Shown: positions 54,947-64,000 of the stretch, in pieces
Layout of the letters: each line of letters opens with the position of its first letter
Numbering within the stretch: the stretch's first letter is position 1
Made by a program: the position numbers and the translations under genes
Assembly (NCBI GenBank): GCA_951813085.1
Contig: OX638348.1
Coordinates: 753,627-817,626, forward strand
Source: an uncultured Opitutaceae bacterium
GTDB lineage: Bacteria > Verrucomicrobiota > Verrucomicrobiia > Opitutales > Opitutaceae
Length of the DNA stretch: 64,000 bases
Direction of reading: 5' to 3'
Notes under the pieces: model-generated
Seen by the model: the letters and a program-made list of their open reading frames with translations, nothing else
Databases searched by the model: none
Told to the model about the DNA's origin: nothing

Positions 54947-56548
54947 ATGTGGATAAGCGACATCGCGAGTTGGCTGGCCGAGAAAAAGGATCGCCTAGCG
55001 CAGGGATCGGCTGTGATTCTGACGGTGTTCTTCATGGTTTCCGCATTCCCACCGTTCGATGTGCCGGAGGCAGGTTTCGTCGCGGTGATCCCCTTTCTTT
55101 TCTGGCTTCGGATGAACCCATCGATGAAGCAGGTAGCTTGGACGAGCCTAGCTGTGGGCTGGATTACCTGGATCCTGTTGATATTCTGGCTACGGCATGT
55201 GACCTGGATTGGAATGATCCTGCTTTCCGGGATCGTCGGAGCGCACTTTATGCTTTGGGCCCTAGGAGCCACCTGGCTTAGCAAGCGCTTGCTGGGGAAG
55301 AGCGTTTGGATGGGACTGCCCTTCGCGATTGGCGTGGCGGCGCTCTGGGTGATTGTTGAACACCTGCGTGGGTGGATCTTCACAGGATTTCCCTGGCTCC
55401 CGCTTTCGGCGAGTCAATGGAGCCGTCCCATCATGCTCCAAAGCGCGACTTTCCTGGGAGCTTGGGGAGTGTCCTTCCTTTTGATTCTCCTCAATGCTGG
55501 GATAGCCGCTTACACAATACGTATCGTCAATTTTGCAAAAACGCGCTCGAAGACGTTCTGTCCGGAATTCTACTTGGCGCTCCTCGTATTCGTCAGCTTA
55601 ACTTTCCTGCAGACTCGCCACATTTCAGGCCAGGACAGGGAACCGCTCTTCCGAGCAGCGGCGATGCAGCCGGCGATGCAGCAGAATGAGAAATGGGATG
55701 CGGCCCGCGCTCTCAGCAATCTCCAGCAAATCGAGCAGAACACGCTTCGCTTAGCTCCCATGAAGCCTGACGTCATTTTCTGGCCTGAGGCTACCTTGCC
55801 GTATCCAATTAAAGGGGACCCTACGATGCAGGCCTGGGTCGAGCGCGTAGCTACAGAAGCCGATACTCCGATATTTGCAGGCGCCTTAGTTTCGGAATCT
55901 GAAGAGATATGGCGAAATGGAGTTTACTTGATCCGACCGAAATGGGGCATGTATCCAGAATATTACGCAAAGCGTCATTTAGTTCCTTTCGGCGAGTACA
56001 TTCCCCTGCGCCAGCTCTGGCCATGGATCGAGAAGATCGTGCCGATCGAAGGCGATCTGTATCCTGGTGAGAGCGTATCGCTGCTTCCGTTGTCCATGCC
56101 GGATCGCACGATCAATATTGGCTCCTTGATTTGCTACGAGGACGTGTTTCCCGGCTTGGCCCGAGAATCGACTTTGGAAGGGGCGGCGATGCTGTTCGTC
56201 GCGACTAACAGCGCTTGGTACGGACAGAGCGGGGCCTCGTTCCAGCACCGCGCGCACTCCGTGCTGCGAGCGGTGGAGAATAGGCGAATCGTCTTTCGCG
56301 TCGGCAACGATGGCTGGTCGGGATGGATAGACGAGTTCGGCAACGTGCGGGATGAGCTTCTAGACGAGGACGGGAAAATATGGTTTTCGGGCGGAACGAC
56401 CTGGGCAGTGGATCGCGATAAACGCTGGAAGGGACGGGAGACGTTCTATACCCGCAATGGAGACTGGTTCGTAGGATGCTGCTGGGCGGCGTTGGCGCTC
56501 ATTGCCGCATTCGCTCGATTCTACCGGCCGGGGCCGGTTGAATTTTAA
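54947..56548 (+). CDS. lnt: Apolipoprotein N-acyltransferase
   Basis: A 533-residue inner-membrane enzyme that adds the third acyl chain to lipoproteins, with about six N-terminal membrane helices and a nitrilase-like domain facing the periplasm. The catalytic residues are visible: Glu in FWPEATLPYP, Lys in the YYAKRHLVPFGEYIPL region, and Cys in LICYEDVFPG. It confirms a Gram-negative envelope and would serve lipoproteins like the esterase at 150. Single gene, convergent with the hexapeptide protein. Confidence 0.95.
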   Translation: MWISDIASWLAEKKDRLAQGSAVILTVFFMVSAFPPFDVPEAGFVAVIPFLFWLRMNPSMKQVAWTSLAVGWITWILLIFWLRHVTWIGMILLSGIVGAHFMLWALGATWLSKRLLGKSVWMGLPFAIGVAALWVIVEHLRGWIFTGFPWLPLSASQWSRPIMLQSATFLGAWGVSFLLILLNAGIAAYTIRIVNFAKTRSKTFCPEFYLALLVFVSLTFLQTRHISGQDREPLFRAAAMQPAMQQNEKWDAARALSNLQQIEQNTLRLAPMKPDVIFWPEATLPYPIKGDPTMQAWVERVATEADTPIFAGALVSESEEIWRNGVYLIRPKWGMYPEYYAKRHLVPFGEYIPLRQLWPWIEKIVPIEGDLYPGESVSLLPLSMPDRTINIGSLICYEDVFPGLARESTLEGAAMLFVATNSAWYGQSGASFQHRAHSVLRAVENRRIVFRVGNDGWSGWIDEFGNVRDELLDEDGKIWFSGGTTWAVDRDKRWKGRETFYTRNGDWFVGCCWAALALIAAFARFYRPGPVEF

Positions 56549-56567
56549 GGGGCTCGAACCGTGTGGG

Positions 56568-57098
56568 TCACTTCTGGAACTTCTTCTTGTGGGCCGTGGC
56601 GACCTTGACGTATTTGTCGGCCCAGTACTTGATTTTCGATTGCTCCTCCTGGGTCAAAGGGCGCCTGACCTTCGCGGGCGAGCCCATGACTAGAGAGCCG
56701 GGCGGAATGCGTGTGCCTCCCGTAATGAGCGACCCGGCGCCTACAATGCTGCGGGCGCCGATGACGGATCCATCCAAAATCGTGGCGCCCATTCCTATGA
56801 GGCATTCTTCCTCGATCTCGCAGGCGTGAACGATCGCTCCGTGCCCGATGGTGACATCGTTCCCGATGACGACTCCGTAATCGTCCGCCAAGTGAATGAT
56901 CGTTCCGTCCTGCACGTTGGCTCGATCGCCAATCACGATTGAGTTGATGTCGCCACGGACGACGCATCCTGGCCAAATGCTAGCGCTCTCTCCGATCATT
57001 ACGTCGCCGATGACGACCGCTCCTTTGGCGATGTATGCGCTATCGGGAATGACGGGATCTTTGCCCAAGTATTTTTCGAGCCGTTCTTCGGTGGTCAT
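56568..57098 (-). CDS. Gamma-carbonic-anhydrase-like hexapeptide protein
   Basis: A 176-residue left-handed beta-helix protein of the YrdA/PaaY, gamma-carbonic-anhydrase-like group, built of repeated hexapeptides. Candidate metal-binding His residues are in IIHLADDYG and GHGAIVHAC, matching the family's His triad. Enzyme activity cannot be assumed, because several members are only structural. It is the last gene of a minus-strand trio with the amidohydrolase (32 bases upstream) and the kinase-fold protein. Confidence 0.9.
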   Translation of the reverse strand: MTTEERLEKYLGKDPVIPDSAYIAKGAVVIGDVMIGESASIWPGCVVRGDINSIVIGDRANVQDGTIIHLADDYGVVIGNDVTIGHGAIVHACEIEEECLIGMGATILDGSVIGARSIVGAGSLITGGTRIPPGSLVMGSPAKVRRPLTQEEQSKIKYWADKYVKVATAHKKKFQK

Positions 57099-57130
57099 AG
57101 GATATGAAAGTTGATAAGAGCGTATCAGGG

Positions 57131-58006
57131 CTAAGCGTCAGGCTCCAGGATTTGATTCAAGTTTCGGTAGAGAATTTGCTCGAGGTCTTTGGCATCGATG
57201 CCGGCGTTGCAAATCGAATCGACGTGGGTTGCGAAATCAGGAGCAGACTGCTTTTTAGGGAACGTGCGCAAAGGGTAGTCAGTCCCGAATAAAATGCGCT
57301 CGCTTCCGATTAGATCAATGGCGGTTTGATAGATGTCCTCTTTGTACAGGAGTGGAACTGCGGCCGTGTCGAGGTATACGTTGGAGAGGGTCTTGAGTTC
57401 GGGGAGGTTCATCATGCCTGCAAGGTGGGCGAATACGAATTTGGTGCGGGGATGCCGTTTAGCGAGGGCGCTCAGGTCGTCGATGGGCGTATCGATCTTT
57501 CCGGGATAGTCGCGCGTCGTAGGATCGGTTACGTGTACGTTGACGATCATTGACTCTTCCTGCGCTACGAGATCGAGGGCCGCATCAAGCGCATCGTTTT
57601 CGTAGGAAAAGCCTTGGGCAGGAGGATAGATCTCGCCGATTCCAATAAAGCCGTTGTCGAACGCTTTCTTCAATGAATCGATGGATCGCGCTCCTCCGAT
57701 CGCATTGAATGGAGCCAGCGCTTTTAATCGATCCGGATGCTGCGCTATCCACTCCCACTGCCAACCGATGTTTTCAAAGCAGGTGTCCGCGTTTTCCCAG
57801 TACCAACCCAAAATCAAAGCTTTCTCGATACAAGCGGTATCCATATCCTTGAGCAGCTGGTCGACGCTTGCCCATCCTTGCAATTGCGGGCCGCTGGTGG
57901 GATTGACGCAATTGAGCCAGTACGCTTCGCCGCGCTTGGCGCCCCATTCTGTGGGATTGGCGTATACGCTCGGAGGATACAGATGAATGTGCGCGTCGAT
58001 ACGCAT
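57131..58006 (-). CDS. Amidohydrolase-family (TIM-barrel) protein
   Basis: A 291-residue metal-dependent amidohydrolase of the amidohydrolase_2 (ACMSD-like) type. The metal site begins with DAHIHLY; further ligands are probably His in VNVHVTD, His in FAHLAG and Asp in FGTDYP. It is cytoplasmic. The substrate is unknown; the family covers decarboxylases and hydrolases. It follows the kinase-fold protein by 11 bases, so the two may be coupled. Confidence 0.86.
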   Translation of the reverse strand: MRIDAHIHLYPPSVYANPTEWGAKRGEAYWLNCVNPTSGPQLQGWASVDQLLKDMDTACIEKALILGWYWENADTCFENIGWQWEWIAQHPDRLKALAPFNAIGGARSIDSLKKAFDNGFIGIGEIYPPAQGFSYENDALDAALDLVAQEESMIVNVHVTDPTTRDYPGKIDTPIDDLSALAKRHPRTKFVFAHLAGMMNLPELKTLSNVYLDTAAVPLLYKEDIYQTAIDLIGSERILFGTDYPLRTFPKKQSAPDFATHVDSICNAGIDAKDLEQILYRNLNQILEPDA

Positions 58007-58017
58007 GCAGCAAGTGT

Positions 58018-59214
58018 TCAGCTTCGAGTGGATTCGTAGACGCGCTGCAGGCTCTGCCTGACCAGGCCGCCCATTGTCTGCGGTTTCAGAAATGCGTCGT
58101 CCTTGTAGTGATTAGCCAGCTCTTGGCGCAGTAGATGGACGTTCTCTTCGGGAGCTAGGGTGTCCTTAGACATGGATTCCAGGAGGGCCTTGATCCGCAG
58201 CTTGCTCGTTCTCATGCGTCGGGCGATAAAGTGATGTTCTTCGGTCTGGTATTGAACAGCGGTCTTCGCGTCTATGTGGCTGACGCAAGAATTCACGAGC
58301 GAGTTGTTCTCCTTGAAGAACTGCGGAAGGTAGAAGCTCTTGCGCCCGTCGTAGGTTTGCTGATCGAAGTCCATGGCTCTGATCCGAATTTGCGTGCCCT
58401 CGAAGTCGGGCGTGATGTCTACGATAAAATTGTAGGGCCGCATATCGCCTAGGAGCCTGACGAAGCAGCGTTCGTTGAATTTGATGAGTTCCTTCGCGAT
58501 GCGGATCGCCTTGAGCTGCGTATTGTTGAGCCAGGAATCGATGAACATGTCGCCAGGGAGTCCCACGATGTGCTCTTCGATGAGCGTATTGCCATGCGAG
58601 ACGAAGTGCATTCGATTCGGAGAGAGCAAATGCTCGAGCTCCAATCCGTAGATGCGTGAAGCGTCCGCCTTCTTAACGTAGAAGTAGTCTTGGTTGTCGT
58701 TTCGTGAATTGACAATGCGAATACGGAAGGGTTTGGAATTGCCGAAAACGCAGTAGTCGATGCGATCTACGTATAGGTGATGGATGACGGATTGATCGCC
58801 TCCTGCCTTGATAATCGCGTACACATGCTTGAGCCTTTCCGATAGCTTGGCCATGAGGACATTGTCGTAAATGACGGTTTGCCAAAGCGTATCCTGGTCG
58901 TCGTCATCGTAGAGGGATGCGGCCGCGGAAAATTGCTCCAAGTCTCGATAGGTGACAGGTAGGGCGTGCTTGCGCCCGAATGTAGACATGTAGCACCGAA
59001 GCGAGTCGCTTATGGGGTAGGCAGGCTTGCGCGGTGTGCCTGTGTGCATCCTCTGTGCGTATCCTTCAAGGGACTTCGCGAGGAAATTGCTGCTGGAGTC
59101 GTTGGTATCCACGGAGGGTTTGAGATAGGGTTGAAGGTATCGTGTTATGCGGCGGCGCCAAGGCCAATGCGCGTTTTGCGATAATTGTAGAGACGACCCC
59201 AAGCTCATTTGCAT
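58018..59214 (-). CDS. Possible kinase-fold protein, unknown
   Basis: A 398-residue protein I do not recognise at family level. Its middle has features of a protein-kinase-like or aminoglycoside-phosphotransferase fold: FYVKKADASR for a possible ATP-binding Lys, FVRLLGDMRPYNFIVD in place of the usual HxDxxxxN loop, and IRAMDFDQQTY in place of the metal-binding DxD. The His of the loop is replaced by Leu, so activity is uncertain. The ends are helical and charged. It is first in a three-gene minus-strand run with the amidohydrolase. Confidence 0.68.
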   Translation of the reverse strand: MQMSLGSSLQLSQNAHWPWRRRITRYLQPYLKPSVDTNDSSSNFLAKSLEGYAQRMHTGTPRKPAYPISDSLRCYMSTFGRKHALPVTYRDLEQFSAAASLYDDDDQDTLWQTVIYDNVLMAKLSERLKHVYAIIKAGGDQSVIHHLYVDRIDYCVFGNSKPFRIRIVNSRNDNQDYFYVKKADASRIYGLELEHLLSPNRMHFVSHGNTLIEEHIVGLPGDMFIDSWLNNTQLKAIRIAKELIKFNERCFVRLLGDMRPYNFIVDITPDFEGTQIRIRAMDFDQQTYDGRKSFYLPQFFKENNSLVNSCVSHIDAKTAVQYQTEEHHFIARRMRTSKLRIKALLESMSKDTLAPEENVHLLRQELANHYKDDAFLKPQTMGGLVRQSLQRVYESTRS

Positions 59215-59294
59215 CTATATCCGAAATGCAGCCCATAGTTCTGAGGCATCCCGGTACTTCATAGCTAAGCGTGGATGCGAGTGACGGGTCTTTC

Positions 59295-60167
59295 CTAGGC
59301 GTTGGCGCGTTCGTAGGCGAAAAGGAACTGCTGGGCATAGCCGGCATCGGGACCGAGATGGACCCGACCGAATCGTTCCATTTGGGCATTGCTCCAGCCG
59401 TCGAGACCGTATCGTTTCCTGAGCGATTTCAGTATCCAGGTATCGACGGGGAAGGCTTCGTATTTCTGCGCTCCGAATAGGAGGGCGCAATCGGCGATCT
59501 TCGATCCGACGCCCGGGAATTCAAGGAGCTTGGCCTTAGCTTCGGCGTAGGGTAGCGCTTCGATGGTCTCCAATATTCCCGGCGATTGGGTGATTAGGTC
59601 CGCGGTCTTCTTTATGTTCTTCGCTCGGAATCCCAGACCGAGGCTGCGTAGGAACGCCTCTGAAACGTGAGAGAGCTGGTCCCAGGTGGGCAAGGCATGC
59701 GGGCCCTTCGGAAAGAGGGGAGAACCGATTTCGCGGGCGAGGTTCTCGCACATGATTTTAATTTGGGGGATTTGCTTGGTGGCGGAGCAGAGAAAGCAGA
59801 GCAGCGTTTCCGGAAAGGGCTGATTGAGCAGTCTAAGGCCGGGCTGAGCTTCTAGGGCTGCTTTCAAGGCAGGGTCGCTTCGCCATGGGAGTTGATCGAT
59901 CCGTTGCGCCCAATCGGTATCCAAGAGAAGGTAGTTGTTCAATGAAGACAGGCTGGCTCCTTCATGTCCCTCGGGGAAACGGAATGCGAGGGCTCCTTTT
60001 GGCGCAAGCGTTAGCTGAGCGATATCGCGCCCCCAGATGCCCTCCCAGATGTTTTCCGACTCGATGCGCTTCCAGCGAAAGGCTTGTCCACCATCTAGCG
60101 TTTCACGGAGGGAGGATTCGGTGAATGGCGTCTTGGGATAAAGAGGTTTCCAATCGGTCCAGGGCAT
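59295..60167 (-). CDS. OGG1-like 8-oxoguanine DNA glycosylase
   Basis: A 290-residue HhH-GPD glycosylase/lyase of the OGG1 type. The hairpin block LEFPGVGSKIADCALLF carries the catalytic Lys (in GSKIAD) and PVDTWI the conserved Asp. The N-terminal beta domain, with GGQAFRW, matches OGG1 rather than AlkA or MutY. It removes 8-oxoguanine and cuts the strand in base-excision repair. Single gene; a small secreted protein gene lies upstream. Confidence 0.92.
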   Translation of the reverse strand: MPWTDWKPLYPKTPFTESSLRETLDGGQAFRWKRIESENIWEGIWGRDIAQLTLAPKGALAFRFPEGHEGASLSSLNNYLLLDTDWAQRIDQLPWRSDPALKAALEAQPGLRLLNQPFPETLLCFLCSATKQIPQIKIMCENLAREIGSPLFPKGPHALPTWDQLSHVSEAFLRSLGLGFRAKNIKKTADLITQSPGILETIEALPYAEAKAKLLEFPGVGSKIADCALLFGAQKYEAFPVDTWILKSLRKRYGLDGWSNAQMERFGRVHLGPDAGYAQQFLFAYERANA

Positions 60168-60203
60168 GCGACGTGGTTGGGAGACGCCTGGGGGTAAAAG
60201 GGA

Positions 60204-60665
60204 CTACGGTTCGTTGGGTTGGCTCGACCAAAGAAAGCTTTGGGAAGAGACGAGCGTTTTACCTTCGGAATTGAGAAAGTCGATTTTCCAAGCGGTAGGA
60301 ATCGCTTCGCTGCTCGCCCAGATTCCGTCGGTCAAACCCACCAGCACGCGTCGCTTGGAAATGGTCTCTACGGGTATGCTCTGCGTCTCCACATCCTGGG
60401 ATGCGGGACGTACGTATTGAATTCGAATGGAAGCGGTCTCTTTCGGTCGCTCTGCAGCATCGAGCTTGAGGGCGACGTAGTAGCCATCCCGCTGGTTGGG
60501 ATCCGTTCGCACGATTGCATAGCGACCAGGGTTTTCCTTTCCTCCAAAGTGTTCCGATATGCGCTTGAATGAATCATCGTCACGGCGATCCGAGAAGATG
60601 ATTTCAGCGCTGTAAGCGATAGAGGCGGTGATTGACGCGGTGATTAGAGCAAGGAGCGTTTTCAT
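60204..60665 (-). CDS. Small secreted protein, unknown
   Basis: A 153-residue protein from the ATG at 60665, which opens a signal peptide (KTLLALITASITASIAYS). The mature part looks beta-rich and immunoglobulin-like (DGYYVALKLDA, ASIRIQYVRPA) with no recognisable active site. It lies 69 bases downstream of the helicase and 36 upstream of the OGG1-like gene, so it may share a transcript with either. Function unknown. Confidence 0.7.
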   Translation of the reverse strand: MKTLLALITASITASIAYSAEIIFSDRRDDDSFKRISEHFGGKENPGRYAIVRTDPNQRDGYYVALKLDAAERPKETASIRIQYVRPASQDVETQSIPVETISKRRVLVGLTDGIWASSEAIPTAWKIDFLNSEGKTLVSSQSFLWSSQPNEP

Positions 60666-60734
60666 GAAAGCGTTTGGGAGTATTGTAGGTGACCCGTATT
60701 GTGTGGACATGTTCATAGACGGTTTGCGCCGAAG

Positions 60735-62735
60735 TCACCAGCCATAGTTGCGGCGTATCCGTACGGGCTCGTAGAGATCTTGCGGGATTTCTTGCAGAAA
60801 TCGGCTAGGCGTTAGGAACATGGAAGGGCCGCCTTTGGTATTCATTTTTGGAAACAGCAGGTATAGCTCATCCCGAGCCCGCGTAACGGCTACGTAAAAC
60901 AAGCGCCGCTCCTCTTCGGTGTCGCCAGATTCTACCGCTCGGCGGATTGGGAAAAGTCCCTCTGCGGCGCCGATGAGGAAAACGACGTCATACTCCAGAC
61001 CTTTCGCTTGGTGAACGGTGGTGAGTCGGATCGACTCGTCAGAGTCTTCGATGTTCCGGTCGGCGACCTCCGAATTCAGGAGCGTTATTTGAGCGATCAG
61101 CTCTTGCATCTCGTCAAAGCGCGCCGCGAAGCCGACCAGGGATCGCAGATCATCCATCCGATTCAGGTAGTTGGCGTAGGCGCCTTGGAGGTAGAGACTG
61201 TACCAGCCCTCAAGGCCAATTTTCACGACTTCCTCCGGAGAGCCGGATTCATTAGCCTGCTTCATGTCTTGAAGGCTTATGGCAAGAGATTCCCAATCCT
61301 GTCGAGCGGTAGCGGGCACCTTCTTGAGAATCTCGGGTTCCGACAAGATATCTATGAAGTCCTTCTTCCGTTCCCGGGCCGTTTCTGCAGCGAGCGCGTA
61401 GATCTTCTGGGCGCTCTTTTCCCCGATCTTAGGAAGCAAGATTGCGAGTCGCATAAAAGCGGATACATCGCTCGGATTGTATACTACCCGAAGGTGCACG
61501 ACCATGTCCTTGATGTGGGCCTGTTCGAAAAATCGCACGCCGCTCGTTATTTGATACGAAATTCCGGCTCGTGACAGCTCCATTTGCAAGTCGAGCGCTT
61601 GGTAGTGCGCTCGATAGAGAATCGCTATTTCGCGCGGGTCTTTGCCCTCGTCGATAAGGCCGCGAATTCGATTGATAACGAATTGAGCTTGTTCCTTTCC
61701 ATCCATCGCTTGAACGACGTAGGGAACCTGGCTAGATGGCTTGAAGGCGCGTAGTACTTTGTCGGACCCCTGCGTTTCGCGATTTTGAATGACGGCGTTC
61801 GCTAGAGTGAGAATTTCTGGCGTACTCCGGTAGTTTGTCTCGATTCTTAGGATACTCGTTCCCGGATGCCTGTCTGGGAAGGTCATGATGTTCTCGTAGT
61901 TCGCTCCTCGCCAGGAATAGATGCACTGGGCATCGTCTCCCACTGCCATAATTTGATGATTGGCGCCCATGGTGTCTACGATTCTTGCCTGGAGCGTATT
62001 GGTATCCTGATACTCGTCTACTAAGGTATGGCGAAATCTCTGATTGTAGTATTCCTTAACTTCAGGAGCGACATCCATCAGCTTTAGCCAGTAGGTAAGC
62101 AGGTCATCGTAATCGACAACCTGCTGTTCGGATTTTCGTTTCGCGTAGACTTCTGAAAATGACTGGATCGCGTCGATAAGCTCGTTGTACTGAGGGTAGT
62201 AGGTAATTACGGTTTGTTCGATAGACTCTCGCGTATTCCGAGCCATGCTGATAACCGATGATAAGGGTCCAGGCTTAGGGTGGGTCTTATTCTTGAAGAA
62301 TGCGCTGTCCACGGTTTCCACGGCGTTCTTCAAAACAGTCTCCGCTTCGCCGGCGTCCAGGATCGTGAAATTTTTGGCCAGGCCCACCGCGTCTCCGTGG
62401 ATTCTCAAGAGCCGGTGGCCGATGCTATGAAACGTGCCCCCCCAGAAGCGACGCGGTTCATAGCTGGTGAGATCTTCGACTCGTTGCAGCATCTCCTTGG
62501 CCGCTTTGTTGGTAAAGGTTAGCAGCAGGATATCGGAAGGGTTCACGCCCTGTGAAAGAAGGTAGGCGACACGATAGGTGAGGGTGCGGGTCTTGCCGCT
62601 GCCCGCCCCGGCTAGAATCAGCAATGGACCGGGGTCGGCGGTCACTGCGGCGTACTGCTCATCATTCAAGTCGCTTTGAAAGTCGATCGGTGGAATCTCG
62701 AGCGAGGAGGGCGATGTGGGCAGGTCAAAATCCAT
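60735..62735 (-). CDS. UvrD/Rep-family DNA helicase
   Basis: A 666-residue superfamily 1 helicase. It has AGAGSGKTRTLTYR (Walker A), FTNKAAKEM (Ia), DEYQDTN (II), GDDAQCIYSWRGA (III), ETNYRST (IV), TVHQAKGLEYDVVFL (V) and VAVTRARDELYL (VI) in order. It acts in repair or replication restart. The length is close to Rep/PcrA, and the divergent tail (RIRRNYGW) offers no more precise name. It lies upstream of the small secreted gene on the same strand. Confidence 0.94.
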   Translation of the reverse strand: MDFDLPTSPSSLEIPPIDFQSDLNDEQYAAVTADPGPLLILAGAGSGKTRTLTYRVAYLLSQGVNPSDILLLTFTNKAAKEMLQRVEDLTSYEPRRFWGGTFHSIGHRLLRIHGDAVGLAKNFTILDAGEAETVLKNAVETVDSAFFKNKTHPKPGPLSSVISMARNTRESIEQTVITYYPQYNELIDAIQSFSEVYAKRKSEQQVVDYDDLLTYWLKLMDVAPEVKEYYNQRFRHTLVDEYQDTNTLQARIVDTMGANHQIMAVGDDAQCIYSWRGANYENIMTFPDRHPGTSILRIETNYRSTPEILTLANAVIQNRETQGSDKVLRAFKPSSQVPYVVQAMDGKEQAQFVINRIRGLIDEGKDPREIAILYRAHYQALDLQMELSRAGISYQITSGVRFFEQAHIKDMVVHLRVVYNPSDVSAFMRLAILLPKIGEKSAQKIYALAAETARERKKDFIDILSEPEILKKVPATARQDWESLAISLQDMKQANESGSPEEVVKIGLEGWYSLYLQGAYANYLNRMDDLRSLVGFAARFDEMQELIAQITLLNSEVADRNIEDSDESIRLTTVHQAKGLEYDVVFLIGAAEGLFPIRRAVESGDTEEERRLFYVAVTRARDELYLLFPKMNTKGGPSMFLTPSRFLQEIPQDLYEPVRIRRNYGW

Positions 62736-62866
62736 GTTGCTGGAGTAAGAAGGAAAAACTGGATTCGAAGAAGTATTTTTTCGCGAATCTATGAATTAGC
62801 GATGTCGCAGTCGAAATCTGAGTTCTTGCTCTCAGGGAACGCGTTGCCGCGTCCTGGGTGCGCAAG

Positions 62867-63952
62867 CTAAAGCAGGACGAGAGCGTCTCGATGAATGACC
62901 TCGAATCGCTTTCGGTCTGGAAAGAGCCCTTCGATTTCCGTAGCGCTCTTGCGAGCGATCTGCCGAATCTCGTGGCTGGAAAAGGCGCTCTCTCCGCGGG
63001 CAATCGGTTCGCCGCTTTCGCTGATAACATCGATCACGTCACCGGAGTGGAAGTCGCCATCGCATTGCGAAACACCCGCAGCGAGCAGGCTGCTTTCCTT
63101 TCGAATGAGGGCGATGCGGGCGCCTTCGTCGATTCGGATAGATCCGCTGGGGCGTTGAAAGTAAGCGAGCCAGCGTTTTTTGGATACACGTGGATCTGAA
63201 CTGGCGACAAATCGAGTGCCCAGCGCTTCACCATCAAGAATTCGGAGAATCGTATTCTTTTCCGTACCGTCGGCGATATAGGTTTCGCATCCGGCTGCGG
63301 TGGCGAGTTTCGCCGCTTGAATTTTTGGAATCATGCCACCAATCGCAGTGGGCGAATTCGTTCCCTTGGCCATTCCTTCGATCTCCGGAGTGACGGATTC
63401 GACAATGGGCACGATTTCTCCTGTTCCGTCCATATCGATTAAGCCTGGAGCAGTTGACAGGATGAACAGCTTGCTCGCTTCGGCAAGGCTCGCGACCATT
63501 GCGCTCAGGATATCGTTGTTGCCGAACTTGATCTCGAAGGCGCTTACGGAATCGTTCTCGTTGATGACAGGGATGACATTGTAGTTGATGAGCTGGTCAA
63601 TCGTAGCCTTTGCATTGACGTAGCGGTTTCGGATGCGAAGTCCTTCGTGAGTCAACAGGATTTGGCCGACCACTAGGCCAAATGGATCAAGTCCATTTTG
63701 CCAACATTGGATAAGCCGGCTTTGCCCGATCGACGCGCATGCCTGCTGCTTTGCAAGAGTAGCAGGGCGCGATTGCAAATCGAGCGCTCCCATGCCCATG
63801 CCTATCGCGCCGGAACTGACGATGAGCGGATCGTAGCCGCGTTTCTTCAGTTCCGATACTTGGCGGCATATCGAGCTAATCCGATCGGTATTGATCTTGC
63901 CGATACCGGTAGTCAAAATACCGGTACCCAACTTTATTACGATGCGTTTCAA
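62867..63952 (-). CDS. proB: Glutamate 5-kinase
   Basis: A 361-residue enzyme that phosphorylates glutamate in the first step of proline synthesis. The amino-acid-kinase domain has KLGTGILT at the start, SSGAIGMGMGALD, NENDSVSA and a nucleotide region (ATAAGCETYIADG). A C-terminal PUA domain of about 80 residues follows (from IRIDEGARIALI). The start is TTG 63952, because no ATG or GTG lies upstream before the window edge and family members begin with the same KRIVIKLG pattern. proA is not in the window. Confidence 0.94.
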   Translation of the reverse strand: MKRIVIKLGTGILTTGIGKINTDRISSICRQVSELKKRGYDPLIVSSGAIGMGMGALDLQSRPATLAKQQACASIGQSRLIQCWQNGLDPFGLVVGQILLTHEGLRIRNRYVNAKATIDQLINYNVIPVINENDSVSAFEIKFGNNDILSAMVASLAEASKLFILSTAPGLIDMDGTGEIVPIVESVTPEIEGMAKGTNSPTAIGGMIPKIQAAKLATAAGCETYIADGTEKNTILRILDGEALGTRFVASSDPRVSKKRWLAYFQRPSGSIRIDEGARIALIRKESSLLAAGVSQCDGDFHSGDVIDVISESGEPIARGESAFSSHEIRQIARKSATEIEGLFPDRKRFEVIHRDALVLL

Positions 63953-64000
63953 TGAGTGCGGTGTGGTTGCGCGAGAATGCTTGCGGTTGTCTCGGACTCG

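Noticed and set aside
1..64000. tRNA, rRNA, CRISPR array, insertion sequence or prophage
   Set aside because: Reading the intergenic stretches on both strands showed no cloverleaf-type pattern, spaced direct repeats, transposase or integrase motifs, or terminal inverted repeats with target duplications.

Overview
The window looks like a chromosome segment of a free-living, probably marine member of the Verrucomicrobiota, most likely near Opitutae/Puniceicoccales. That is inferred from gene content: six S1-type sulfatase loci in 19 kb, a cytochrome c protein fused to a dehydrogenase-like beta-propeller of the kind common in Planctomycetes and Verrucomicrobia, a long (510 aa) PVC-like serine hydroxymethyltransferase, and Gram-negative envelope genes (lnt, lipoprotein signal, TonB-type domain). 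I see no phage, insertion sequence, CRISPR array, rRNA or tRNA gene.

Layout. 0-19 kb is an accessory region for processing decorated polysaccharides: a SASA-type esterase lipoprotein, a PIG-L deacetylase, sulfatases, an alpha/beta hydrolase, and the cytochrome/propeller protein, interrupted by gdhA (12.9-14.3 kb). Two minus-strand runs look like operons: 11.1 to 4.3 kb (cytochrome, broken sulfatase, sulfatase, esterase) and 18.9 to 14.3 kb (three sulfatases). 19-24.7 kb holds a DEAD-box helicase, a class 3 lipase, a PhoD-like phosphatase and a membrane protein.

24.8-35.5 kb is a sugar-acid and pentose catabolic region: eda-kdgK divergent from an IclR regulator, an AraC regulator divergent from xylA, then an XRE-cupin regulator leading an operon of a GH88-like unsaturated uronyl hydrolase, a TIM-barrel isomerase, a Gfo/Idh/MocA oxidoreductase and an SDR. 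With the sulfatases this fits use of a sulfated, uronate- and xylose-containing algal polysaccharide such as ulvan, but no lyase is visible, so the substrate is inference. A near-perfect operator candidate sits on the -10 of the XRE operon.

35.5-45 kb holds ferrous iron uptake (feoA, feoB and a small Cys-rich partner), a broken hybrid sensor kinase, a ThuA protein, and a compact larE-larB-larC operon (nickel-pincer cofactor) led by a small His-rich membrane protein but without larA. 45-64 kb is mostly housekeeping: glyA, dgt, a chemoreceptor, a GTDC1/QTMAN-like glycosyltransferase, lnt, a gamma-carbonic-anhydrase-like protein, an amidohydrolase, a possible kinase-fold protein, an OGG1-like glycosylase, a UvrD-family helicase and proB.

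The most striking feature of the window is a series of broken genes. One sulfatase has four frameshifts, another a 3'-end frameshift, a papain-like protease two, and a hybrid kinase has a shift in a seven-base homopolymer plus an in-frame TGA. Two secreted/envelope proteins are cut by in-frame TAA and TAG, and the AraC regulator has no usable start for its full domain. All lie in accessory genes while the core genes read intact. This fits ongoing gene decay but also uncorrected assembly errors, and raw reads would decide.
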